A stretch of 64,000 bases of DNA, taken from NCBI RefSeq assembly GCF_000195295.1, contig NC_015388.1:496001-560000 (forward strand). The letters run 5' to 3'. Each line of letters starts with the position of its first letter. Position 1 is the first letter of the stretch. Position numbers and translations under genes: made by a program. Below the pieces are notes generated by a model. That model was not told the DNA's origin. It did not search any database and was given only the letters and a program-made list of their open reading frames with translations. The DNA is from Desulfobacca acetoxidans DSM 11109. Its GTDB lineage: Bacteria; Desulfobacterota; Desulfobaccia; Desulfobaccales; Desulfobaccaceae. Positions 28,717 through 36,825 of this stretch are shown here, piece after piece.

Positions 28717-29580
28717 TTAGCGCATGACCAGCACTGAGGTTTGACACTTACTGACAAAACGCCCCACCCAATCCCGCGGGAAGACCCGGTCCAGCAGGGA
28801 TTTACGCCCCATCCAGAGAGCCAACAGGTCTTGCTGCAATTCATCGGAGACAAAACTTTCAAAATCCCCGATATCCGTAAGCTTAGTAGAGACCTTGATC
28901 TGGCGGTCCTCATAATAGTCGCCGATCTCAATGAGCCGCCGGTAAACATCCTTTTTCATATCACCAGATTGGCTCAGTCCGACCAACTCTACCTCCGCCT
29001 GATGAATCGTGGCTATCTGGTTGATCATCTCCAGCGATTCCTGACTGATATAACTCTGGTCGAGACAGGCCAGGATGCGATTGAGAGGCTGTTCTTCTTT
29101 TACGAGGAGCACCGAACAATCGGCATCGTTTACCACCTTTTGGGGCACTGCGGCCGCGTCCTGCCAGATACATTCCCGTCCCTTGGTGCAGCCCACAATG
29201 ATCAGGTCGGTTTCCTCATCCTTTGCTTCTGCCACGATTTCCTGAACGATATTCCCGACCCGGAAACAGACCCGGACGTCCCTTTTGTCACCCCGGCAGA
29301 CCAGGAGCTCCTCCCAAACCCCGTTTTTTAAGGGAAGCCACTCATAACGCCACTCTTTCCGGGCATAAGGTGAGCCTTCAGCCTCCGAACTTTTTAAAAA
29401 ATGCTCCCGATACCCCTGCAGGGCCTGGATAAGAAGATGATCAGACTTAGGAACCCCTTTATCTCCCGGCGCCACGGCCAACATCGTGACGTCTGCCCAA
29501 GTGTTCCGGGCCAGCCGGATTACCTCTTTAAGGGCATAAGCGCTGTATGGGTGTTCATCACCGGCAAACAGGATTTTCAT
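28717..29580 (-). CDS. Tandem universal stress protein, copy 2
   Basis: 287 residues, again two Usp-like halves: MKILFAGDEHPYSAYALKEV at the start and LNRILACLDQSYISQESLEM in the middle. The first half keeps a partial nucleotide loop (IIVGCTKGREC ... VPQKVV); the second lacks a clean G-x2-G motif. GGGAG precedes its ATG. Same length as the next gene but strongly diverged from it, so any duplication is old. Confidence 0.82.
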   Translation of the reverse strand: MKILFAGDEHPYSAYALKEVIRLARNTWADVTMLAVAPGDKGVPKSDHLLIQALQGYREHFLKSSEAEGSPYARKEWRYEWLPLKNGVWEELLVCRGDKRDVRVCFRVGNIVQEIVAEAKDEETDLIIVGCTKGRECIWQDAAAVPQKVVNDADCSVLLVKEEQPLNRILACLDQSYISQESLEMINQIATIHQAEVELVGLSQSGDMKKDVYRRLIEIGDYYEDRQIKVSTKLTDIGDFESFVSDELQQDLLALWMGRKSLLDRVFPRDWVGRFVSKCQTSVLVMR

Positions 29581-29636
29581 ACCGCTCCCATCCTTTCTAA
29601 AGCCTTATTGTGACGGCCCGGTTAGTTGTTTCATCG

Positions 29637-30428
29637 TTAAAGCTGAACCAGTAACAGCGGGTTGCTTATCTGCGGCAGCCAGGAAAGTGGGGGAGAGTCT
29701 TTTCTAGTCCCTCTGCCTAGAGCTACGGCCACTAACCCGGAGGTTTTGGAAAGTTCCGGAGGAGGTCCGCCCTCCCCCGGAGTAAAGGCGATTCCCACTG
29801 CCGCCTGGCAGCCTTGGGCCTTCAGATCTGCTACAGCTTTCTGGACCATAGGCAACATATCGTCTCCTCCCCCACCGCTTTTGGCATAGGCCAGATTCAG
29901 GGGGAGAGGGCTTCCGACAAAAAGTCTTTTCAGAGCCTCGACCAGGACCTTGAGGCCCTCGGGATGTAAGCACACTGCCACCACCTGATCAATTTTTCGA
30001 ACGCTCCGAAGCCAGATCAAGGGGCAGATCAAACGCTGGTAAAATTTAGTATGCCAACGCTTATAAATTGTGGCCGGGGTAAAAGGATAAGGCGCTCCCT
30101 CAATGTATAGATCAAAGGGTTCCTGCTCAATGACGTGGAGAAGTTCGATTTCCCGGTCGCCATAGATTACCCGGGGTTCCTGCATGAGCGGGCAGGAGTC
30201 AGTCTCTGCAGAGAGCATCTCCTGAATTTCAATCCGGCCTTTTTCCACGACCTCCCTTTCCCAGCTATAGCGCACCCAACCGACACCGGTTATGGGAAAT
30301 TCGGCAGAGGGAAATTTCACGTAGATCGGGTGGATCTCCATCCGAATCAGGTTGCCCAACTGGCAGGCAAATCGGATGGCAAAGCTGGAGGCTAGGTCCA
30401 CTTCAATGGCTACAAGTGTCTTAACCAT
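29637..30428 (-). CDS. Universal-stress-like protein, degenerate copy 3
   Basis: 263 residues. The N-terminus (VKTLVAIEVDLASSFAIRFA) and the hydrophobic strands FDLYIEG and SGLVAVALG suggest two UspA-like folds, but the ATP-binding G-x2-G-x9-G motif is missing in both. The ATG at 30428 follows AGGAG by 9 nt; a TTG at 30437 would overlap the spacer. It lies between the response regulator and two better-preserved Usp genes. A non-nucleotide-binding partner role is possible; the family call is moderate. Confidence 0.6.
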   Translation of the reverse strand: MVKTLVAIEVDLASSFAIRFACQLGNLIRMEIHPIYVKFPSAEFPITGVGWVRYSWEREVVEKGRIEIQEMLSAETDSCPLMQEPRVIYGDREIELLHVIEQEPFDLYIEGAPYPFTPATIYKRWHTKFYQRLICPLIWLRSVRKIDQVVAVCLHPEGLKVLVEALKRLFVGSPLPLNLAYAKSGGGGDDMLPMVQKAVADLKAQGCQAAVGIAFTPGEGGPPPELSKTSGLVAVALGRGTRKDSPPLSWLPQISNPLLLVQL

Positions 30429-30468
30429 AAATAACAACTCCTTGATGCTTCAAACCGAGGATTAACGT

Positions 30469-30855
30469 TCAGGCTTTTGCCCCCTGAATCTTGGCCGTTG
30501 CCCTGGTGACCACTTCCTGGATTTCGCTCAGTTTGAACGGCTTGGCAATAAAGTCAAAAACCCCTTTTTGAAAGGATTCTTTGGCCGTTTCCAAGGTAGC
30601 AAAACCGGTAATAACGATAACTTCCGTGGCGGGATGTTGCTTCTTCGCTTCCTGCAAAAAGCGCATCCCGTCGATGCCCTTCATCTTGAGATCAGTGATG
30701 ATAATGTCATAGGTTTTCTCCTGAATCTCATGCAAGGCTTCCAGGCTCTGGGTAAAGGTCTCAACTTCGTATCCGAGCTTCTCCAGGGCCGGTTGCAGAC
30801 GCTTGCAGACAATGGGCTCATCATCCAAGACCATAATTTTGAGCTTCGTGCTCAT
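30469..30855 (-). CDS. Single-domain response regulator (CheY-like)
   Basis: 128 residues, a receiver domain only. The acidic pocket is DDEP at 11-14, the phosphorylation site Asp55 (IIITDLKMKG), the conserved Thr in VIVITGFA and Lys in FIAKPF. Start set by GGAGGGGAAAATG. It probably passes phosphate or signal to a protein in the same operon; the NtrC/kinase pair encoded just upstream is the nearest candidate source of phosphate. Confidence 0.92.
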   Translation of the reverse strand: MSTKLKIMVLDDEPIVCKRLQPALEKLGYEVETFTQSLEALHEIQEKTYDIIITDLKMKGIDGMRFLQEAKKQHPATEVIVITGFATLETAKESFQKGVFDFIAKPFKLSEIQEVVTRATAKIQGAKA

Positions 30856-30864
30856 TTTCCCCTC

Positions 30865-33435
30865 CTAGGCCAAAGGTGTTTCACGAGTTTGGGAGTCAGG
30901 TTGAAAGAATGACTCCATAAATTGCGGGATGTCGGCGTCGCTCTTCAATTGAATGTCCAGTTGGCGGGTAAACCCGATCAACCGGCCCAATACGATGAGG
31001 CGCGCCTGCATCTCTTCCTGGGGGAGGTGAAGAACCCGAGCCACCACCAGGTCCCCCTTAACATCCACTTTGAAATGAAATTTTGACAGAATGTTAGCCA
31101 GGAGCTGCGCCCGTCGCGATCTTCGAGTCATGTCCGTTACCCCGCCCACGAAGCGGAAATAGATGTGATTGTGCTGCGGCTCCGGATGCATGCGGGCATC
31201 CACCAGATTCAGGTGATAACCCAGCCGTAGATGCAGGTTCAGATAAAATTCACTGATGACCGCCAGGTTGAATCCCATATAGGCCGAGGCGCCGGGCGTT
31301 TCGGCCCGAGTCTGCGTGAGGCTCGACATCATGCCTTTAAAATCTACTGACACCGGCTCAGTACTCCAGACCCCGGGGGCCGAGACTCCTTCCCACAAGG
31401 CCTTGAGAGGCAACGATTGGATACCTTCCGGTAGAACCCGATCTCCTTTTTGAGGAGACGTGATTCCCCCTCCCAGATCCAAAATCTTCAGGTCGAGTGG
31501 TACATCAGAAATCAGAGAAAAAATCTTCACCCCTTTAAATCGCTTTAATAATCTCGGCAGGTCGATCACCTCATTCACAGCCTTTTCATGAATAAAGCGA
31601 ACGACATCATGTACCGACTCGCAGCCCTGGGGGGTGAAATCCACCGCCTGAGGATCGATGATATGCAAAGGGGCGATGCGCTTCAAGAGTCTCCTAAGCT
31701 GCCGAAACTCATGCGTTTCTTCGAAGGCCGGGGTTTTAACCAACTCATAGTGCAGCAGTTCTTTGACCCGGCCGGCATAGACCATCCGCTGCTTGGTATC
31801 TACGGTGATCTTGATACCTGCCGGGAGACGCTCGCACGCTCCTTCCACTCCCACCAGAGTCGGTACCCGGAACTCCCGCGCAATGGTGGCCAGATGTCCC
31901 GCCGCGGAACCCCGCTCCGCAATAATGGCCGCGGCCTTGGGCACCACCGGGGTCAGCCAGGGCGCCGTATATTTGATTACCAGGACTGCTCCTTCCGGAA
32001 AACGGCTGAGTTTGGCCTCAGAATCAACCTGGTAGACTGGACCGGAACCTACTCCGGCATGGGCTACCGCCCCCTGATCTCTCAGAATGACTTGATAGCG
32101 GCTCGCAACTAGAGCAATGTCCTCCTGCGGCGGCATAGCCGTCTTCGAGATATTCATAAACCTCGATTGCAGCAGCCAAAGGGCGCCGCTTTCATCTTGG
32201 GCCCATTCAATCTCCTGGGGCCGCTTAAAATACCTCTCCAGGTGGAGAGCCCATTTGACCAGCGTCTTGATGGCTTCGTCCGACAGTGAGGGATGTCGCT
32301 GTTCTTCCTGGGGAACGGGCACTTCTTCTTCGCCGCCACCCGGCTTCGGCCCTACCATGAACCGCTTGGCGGCGATCTCCCGAACCAGGATATGATTCGA
32401 ATGGTCTTTCTCCAGCACAAACCGGTCGACCGTGGCCCGCCCTTCCGCTACCGAGCGCCCCCACCCGAAAGAGGAATAGATCACCAGGTGATTTGCTCCG
32501 GGACAAGACAAATCCAGGGTTTGAATGACCCCAGCCGCTCGGCTGACAATGGTTTCCTGACAGAGAACGGCCATGGCTGCCTCTTCTCCTAAAAGCCCCA
32601 TCTTTTGCCGGTAGCTCAAGGCACCGGGACTAAAGAGACTGGCCAGCACCTCCTTGTAGGCCGAGATGATCTTCGTCGGTGGCACATGCAGGCGAGTTTC
32701 ATGGAGCCCTGCAAACGACAGTTCGCCGTCTTCGCCATAGGCGCTGCTTCGCACGGCCCAATAAACACCTTCCTTGGCTGTCCGGCGTCTGATCTCCCCT
32801 GCCACTTCCCGGCTCACCAGACCGGCCAAAATGCTGTACTGAATCTGTCGGGACGTCTGTCCGATATCCAACTTTCCGGAAGCCCAAGATTCCAGCCAGG
32901 CATGAATGCGTTCCTCAAGTTGATTGCTCTCCAAAAATCTTCGGTAGGCCCGGGTCGTGATAACAAACCCGGGCGGCGCCGGCAGCTTGAGACTCTGGAG
33001 GACGCGACCCAAGGCGTTTGCCTTGCCGCCCGTCAACTCCGGGTGATCCAAGGGAAGGTCCTGCAAGTCAACCACCAACGCCATCTCATCCGAAAGCAGC
33101 AGCCTTCCTCTTAATTCCGCTTCCAATGGTTGGAAAATGCGATCGAGGGTCGTGTAGAGCTCCAGATAGCGATTGGACGCAATATGGTTCAAGCTGTTCA
33201 CCATACGTAATAACACCGTGTGCATAATTTTTATTGTATCAATGAGATACGTCCGGTCGAAAATGTATTCGCCGCCGGATTTCTCTCCCAGATCGGCAAT
33301 GAGCTCCATAACCTGCTGATGATCCTGTAATAGTGTTTGGAATTGCTCAAAGATTCCGGGAAATGATGCCGCCTCCGGTTTCGACCGGCGAATTCTTTCC
33401 AATAACCTTTTCAAGGACGTAAGCAGATACGCCAT
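30865..33435 (-). CDS. PEP synthase-like phosphotransferase with novel C-terminus
   Basis: 856 residues. Residues 1-130 are helical and unlike PpsA. Then comes a PEP synthase/PPDK-type ATP-grasp domain (LTGGKANALGRVLQSLKLPA, APPGFVITT; YWAVRSSAYGEDGELSFAGL; EIEWAQDESGALWLLQSR) and a swivelling phospho-His domain with His514 in RGSAAGHLATIAREFRVPT. The usual PEP/pyruvate-binding TIM barrel is absent; about 250 residues of unfamiliar sequence (SVHDVVRFIHEKAVNEVIDL ... HMHPEPQHNH-like region ... FHFKVDVKGDLVVAR) follow instead. So the phosphate acceptor may not be pyruvate. The ATG at 33435 has GAGG upstream; a GTG at 33459 is an alternative start. Confidence 0.75.
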   Translation of the reverse strand: MAYLLTSLKRLLERIRRSKPEAASFPGIFEQFQTLLQDHQQVMELIADLGEKSGGEYIFDRTYLIDTIKIMHTVLLRMVNSLNHIASNRYLELYTTLDRIFQPLEAELRGRLLLSDEMALVVDLQDLPLDHPELTGGKANALGRVLQSLKLPAPPGFVITTRAYRRFLESNQLEERIHAWLESWASGKLDIGQTSRQIQYSILAGLVSREVAGEIRRRTAKEGVYWAVRSSAYGEDGELSFAGLHETRLHVPPTKIISAYKEVLASLFSPGALSYRQKMGLLGEEAAMAVLCQETIVSRAAGVIQTLDLSCPGANHLVIYSSFGWGRSVAEGRATVDRFVLEKDHSNHILVREIAAKRFMVGPKPGGGEEEVPVPQEEQRHPSLSDEAIKTLVKWALHLERYFKRPQEIEWAQDESGALWLLQSRFMNISKTAMPPQEDIALVASRYQVILRDQGAVAHAGVGSGPVYQVDSEAKLSRFPEGAVLVIKYTAPWLTPVVPKAAAIIAERGSAAGHLATIAREFRVPTLVGVEGACERLPAGIKITVDTKQRMVYAGRVKELLHYELVKTPAFEETHEFRQLRRLLKRIAPLHIIDPQAVDFTPQGCESVHDVVRFIHEKAVNEVIDLPRLLKRFKGVKIFSLISDVPLDLKILDLGGGITSPQKGDRVLPEGIQSLPLKALWEGVSAPGVWSTEPVSVDFKGMMSSLTQTRAETPGASAYMGFNLAVISEFYLNLHLRLGYHLNLVDARMHPEPQHNHIYFRFVGGVTDMTRRSRRAQLLANILSKFHFKVDVKGDLVVARVLHLPQEEMQARLIVLGRLIGFTRQLDIQLKSDADIPQFMESFFQPDSQTRETPLA

Positions 33436-33479
33436 GTTTCCCGCCTCAAGACCTTCCACCAGAGTTGAGAGGCCCTGCT

Positions 33480-34250
33480 CTAATGACCCCCTCCGCCTTT
33501 AAAGAGGTGTCCCATAACGAAACCGGTCAGAATGGCAATGACTACCGCCAGGACGCCATAAATAACCGAGTGCTGGTAGGCCAACGACATGAACAGAGCC
33601 GGGAAGCCTACCATTTTCACGGACAGAGCCATACACTGCCGTTCCACCAACCTGTCTCCAGCAACGGCCATCAGGCAGACCGAATAGGTATCGGGCTTTA
33701 CATTGGCAGGAAGCCAGAAGCTTCCAATAACTGACAAGCGGCCGTCCTTGGCCGGTGATACCTTGAGTCCCTCGGGCACCGCGGCATAGAGCTCCTCGCT
33801 TTCTTTCAACCTCAGAAATTGATCCCGCAACTTGTCCTCCTGGCCCGCCGGCACCTGCCCGGCGACCGTAATACGCTGCCTCATAGCTCCGAATCCCCAA
33901 GACGCGGCCCCAGTTAAAAGATCCGAGGCGCTGGCCAGAATAAGATAGAGTGATGGAGCACCGCTGATTTTCAACTCTCCCACATTCATCCACAGCGGCC
34001 CTCGGCGCCCTTTGCGCATCAGAATTTCCTCTCCAGTCGGTCCCACTATCTCCGCTACTGCCTCGTGCCCAGCAGGTATTGTTCCGGTAATGGCAACCTC
34101 GCATCCCTGATAGAAGGAATTGATTTCCACTACCGCCGGGTTTAGCTTCAAAGTGACCGATTCAGCCCGGACGGAACCAATCAGGTTTAAAAGCAAAAAG
34201 ATTGTCAACCCCCAGATAATCGCCGCTCTTTTTCCTACTCCTTCCTGCAT
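33480..34250 (-). CDS. TIGR02186-type predicted membrane protein
   Basis: 256 residues: an N-terminal signal or anchor (GLTIFLLLNLIGSVRAES, cleavage after Ala near residue 29), a long extracytoplasmic beta-rich domain (PAVVEINSFYQGCEVAITGT...), and a single C-terminal membrane helix (SVIYGVLAVVIAILTGFVMG). This layout matches the TIGR02186 family, often encoded next to TauE/SafE exporters as here. Only 1 nt separates it from the exporter gene. Function unknown; an accessory to the exporter is plausible. Confidence 0.75.
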   Translation of the reverse strand: MQEGVGKRAAIIWGLTIFLLLNLIGSVRAESVTLKLNPAVVEINSFYQGCEVAITGTIPAGHEAVAEIVGPTGEEILMRKGRRGPLWMNVGELKISGAPSLYLILASASDLLTGAASWGFGAMRQRITVAGQVPAGQEDKLRDQFLRLKESEELYAAVPEGLKVSPAKDGRLSVIGSFWLPANVKPDTYSVCLMAVAGDRLVERQCMALSVKMVGFPALFMSLAYQHSVIYGVLAVVIAILTGFVMGHLFKGGGGH

Positions 34251-34251
34251 C

Positions 34252-35181
34252 TCAGTGTCCCCCCTTGTAACTCAGCATCAGGTGCGGGGGCCAGACCAGA
34301 CCCACGAGAATCTGCACCATCACGACGAGCACGATGGAGGCCAGGAGAATCTTCAATTGGTCCGCCTTAAGATGACGGCTGAGGCGGGCTCCGAACTGCG
34401 CCCCCAGAGTGGAGCCCAAGAGCAGAATAATGGCCAGAACCAGATCCACCGTATGATTGGTAATGGCCTGCATCACGGTAACATTGATACAGGTAAAGAG
34501 GATCTGAAAAAGACTCGTGCCCACCACCACATGCATCGGCATGCGCAACAGGTAGACCATGACCGGCACCATGATGAAGCCTCCACCCACACCCATAATC
34601 GCCGCCAGTACCCCTACAAAAACACCCAGGATCAGAGGCAGGAAACCGGAAAGGGTGATGCCGGACTTCTCGAATTTCATCTGCCACGGCAGGGCTTGAA
34701 TCAGACGGGCATATGCCGAAGGCCGGGAAGGACCTGTCGGCCTTGCCTCCGGAACCTTCTGACGCATACTCTGAAGGCTTTCCACAAACATGTAGGAGCC
34801 GATAACCCCTAACATGATGACATAAGTGATTTTGATGACAAAATCTGCATTCCCCATGGCCCTGAGAACCATGATGAGCTGCACCCCCAGAGTACCACCC
34901 ACCACTCCGCCCAGAAGCAGCAGAAAACCCATCTTGAAGTCTACGTTGCCCAAGCGATAGTGAGCATAAGTTCCTGAGGTTGATGCCGCCACAATCTGAT
35001 TCGAATCACTGGCTGCTGCCACGGTGGAGGGTATACCCGCCATAATGAGCAGGGGCGTCATCAAAAACCCACCCCCGACGCCAAAGAGCCCGGAGAGAAA
35101 CCCTACCGCCCCTCCCAACCCAAAGAGCACTAATATGTTAATGGCATTACCAGAAATAGGCAGATACAGACTCAATACCAT
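34252..35181 (-). CDS. TauE/SafE-family sulfite/sulfonate exporter
   Basis: 309-residue inner-membrane transporter of the TauE/SafE (DUF81) family. Two homologous halves each carry the signature: GFLSGLFGVGGGFLMTPLL near the start and GVLAAIMGVGGGFIMVPVM in the middle, with about eight helices. The family exports sulfite, sulfonates or related anions; the substrate here is unproven, but a sulfur anion would suit a sulfate reducer. The ATG at 35181 with GGGGAG upstream is preferred over an in-frame ATG at 35250. It is the first gene after the sigma-54-type promoter. Confidence 0.88.
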   Translation of the reverse strand: MVLSLYLPISGNAINILVLFGLGGAVGFLSGLFGVGGGFLMTPLLIMAGIPSTVAAASDSNQIVAASTSGTYAHYRLGNVDFKMGFLLLLGGVVGGTLGVQLIMVLRAMGNADFVIKITYVIMLGVIGSYMFVESLQSMRQKVPEARPTGPSRPSAYARLIQALPWQMKFEKSGITLSGFLPLILGVFVGVLAAIMGVGGGFIMVPVMVYLLRMPMHVVVGTSLFQILFTCINVTVMQAITNHTVDLVLAIILLLGSTLGAQFGARLSRHLKADQLKILLASIVLVVMVQILVGLVWPPHLMLSYKGGH

Positions 35182-35279
35182 ACCACACTCTCCCCTTTCG
35201 GTATCGATAAAAACCCTTGCCTTGTGATGCCTTGCACTCCCACACCACACCCGACTTCTATCAGCCTTACTAAGGTATT

Positions 35280-35295
35280 AGCATCAAACATGCCA
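35280..35295 (-). promoter_or_regulatory. Sigma-54 (-24/-12) promoter of the tauE operon
   Basis: On the minus strand the sequence reads TGGCATG-TTTG-ATGCT, matching the consensus TGGCACG-N4-TTGCA with the invariant GG and GC at exact spacing. It lies about 99 bp before the tauE start. Together with the two upstream palindromes and a GAFTGA-bearing activator gene next door, the call is strong for a sequence-only prediction. Confidence 0.8.
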
Positions 35296-35357
35296 AACAA
35301 ATAATACAAGGCAATACCGATAGTTATATTGTTCCGGGAATCGGGGTTGGCTAATAA

Positions 35358-35435
35358 TGTTTCATTATGAAATTTTATCTGACTTTAGTGGAGAAAGAAT
35401 GGAATGAAGCGTGGAAACTGTTTCAGTATGAAACG
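35358..35435. promoter_or_regulatory. Paired upstream activator sites
   Basis: Two near-identical palindromes, TGTTTCATTATGAAATT (35358-35374) and TGTTTCAGTATGAAACG (35419-35435), are 61 bp apart, about six helical turns. They sit 63-155 bp upstream of the -24/-12 promoter, the usual place for bacterial enhancer-binding protein sites. The consensus is TGTTTCAnTATGAAAy. Confidence 0.75.
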
Positions 35436-35475
35436 AAATGATGAAATAGCTGGCGGGGATTGGATGAGGTAGGTA

Positions 35476-36813
35476 TTACGCCTTGGATAGATTATATTTC
35501 TTCATCTTGCGCCACAGGGTGGTGCGCGGCAGATTAAGGATGCGGGCTGTGTCGCCCACATTAAAGTTGGTATGCCGTAGAACCCTCAGGATATACTCCC
35601 GTTCCCGATCTTCCAGGGTGGTGTACGGCTCGGAAGAATCTCGCACGGATTCCCGCATCTCCGGTGGCAGTTCAGCTACGGTGATGGTTTCCCCTTCGGC
35701 CAGGGCTACAGCCCGTTCCAGGAGGTTTTTCAGTTCGCGGACGTTTCCGGGATAGTCGTAGGAGAGGAGTATCTCCCGGACGTCCGGGTTAAATATCCTG
35801 ACCTGTTTGCCAAATCTGTGGCTGTAGCGAGAGAGAAAGAATTGCATCAACAGAGGAATATCTTCGGGACGGTCTGCCAGCCGCGGCAGGGTGATTTCCA
35901 CTACCTTGAGGCGGAAGAAGAGGTCCTCTCGAAACCTCCCGGCCTGTACTTCCTGCTTCAATTCTTTATTGGTAGCGGCGATAAAGCGGAGATCAAGCTG
36001 GATAGGGCGGCTGGCCCCCACCCGGAATATCCGGCGGTCTTGGATGACCCGCAGGAGTTTCGCCTGCATGGATAGAGGCATATCGCCGATTTCATCCATA
36101 AAAATGGTGCCATGGTGGGCCGCCTCCATGAAACCGATCTTGGTCGCCGTGGCTCCGGTGAAAGCACCCCGTTCGTAACCGAAGAGTTCGCTGGCAATCA
36201 GCTCCTCGGTAAAACCGGCGCAATTGAACGCTAAAAAGGGCTGATCCCGGCGGGAGCTTTCCCGGTGGATGAGGCGCGCCACGAGTTCCTTGCCGGTGCC
36301 GCTTTCGCCCTGAATGAGGACGCTACAATCCAGGGGGGCCACCTTGCGGACCATCTGGAACACCTCTTTCATAACCGGGCTGACTCCGATCATCTCTTCC
36401 CAGCCCTGCAGGGGCTCAAGGCGCGCTTTGAGTTGGCGATTTTCCTCTAAAAGTCGTTTGTGCTCCAGGGCCTTCCGGGTCAGGTGCCGGATCTCTTCCA
36501 GTCTCAAAGGCTTGGAGACATAATGAAAAGCGCCCAGTTTCACGGCTTCGATGGCTGCGTCCAGGGAGGCATGCCCAGTGATGAGAATAACTTCCAGGTC
36601 AGGGGTGCGCGCCTTGATAGACTGCAGGATTTCCATGCCGCCGAGCCCCGGAAGGATCACGTCCAGAAAGACCAAATCAAAGGAGGCCCCTTCCAGGCTT
36701 CCCAAGAAGGCCTCTCCGGAAGGGTAAGTCTGCACCCGGTGCCCCTCCTTCTCCAGGGTCTTCTGCAGGCGCTTTCGGACAATCTCCTCATCATCAACGA
36801 CGGCAATACGCAT
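35476..36813 (-). CDS. NtrC-type sigma-54 response regulator
   Basis: 445 residues. Receiver domain with phospho-acceptor Asp51 (LVFLDVILPG), a sigma-54 AAA+ domain with Walker A GESGTGKE, the sigma-54 contact loop GAFTGA, Walker B TIFMDEIGDM, an R-finger segment (FREDLFFRL), and a C-terminal Fis-type helix-turn-helix (DTARILNLPRTTLWRKMKKY). It activates sigma-54 promoters when phosphorylated. It follows its kinase by 12 nt and ends 41 bp from the nearer palindromic site, so control of the tauE operon is the natural inference. Confidence 0.95.
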   Translation of the reverse strand: MRIAVVDDEEIVRKRLQKTLEKEGHRVQTYPSGEAFLGSLEGASFDLVFLDVILPGLGGMEILQSIKARTPDLEVILITGHASLDAAIEAVKLGAFHYVSKPLRLEEIRHLTRKALEHKRLLEENRQLKARLEPLQGWEEMIGVSPVMKEVFQMVRKVAPLDCSVLIQGESGTGKELVARLIHRESSRRDQPFLAFNCAGFTEELIASELFGYERGAFTGATATKIGFMEAAHHGTIFMDEIGDMPLSMQAKLLRVIQDRRIFRVGASRPIQLDLRFIAATNKELKQEVQAGRFREDLFFRLKVVEITLPRLADRPEDIPLLMQFFLSRYSHRFGKQVRIFNPDVREILLSYDYPGNVRELKNLLERAVALAEGETITVAELPPEMRESVRDSSEPYTTLEDREREYILRVLRHTNFNVGDTARILNLPRTTLWRKMKKYNLSKA

Positions 36814-36825
36814 AGTCTTCTCGAG

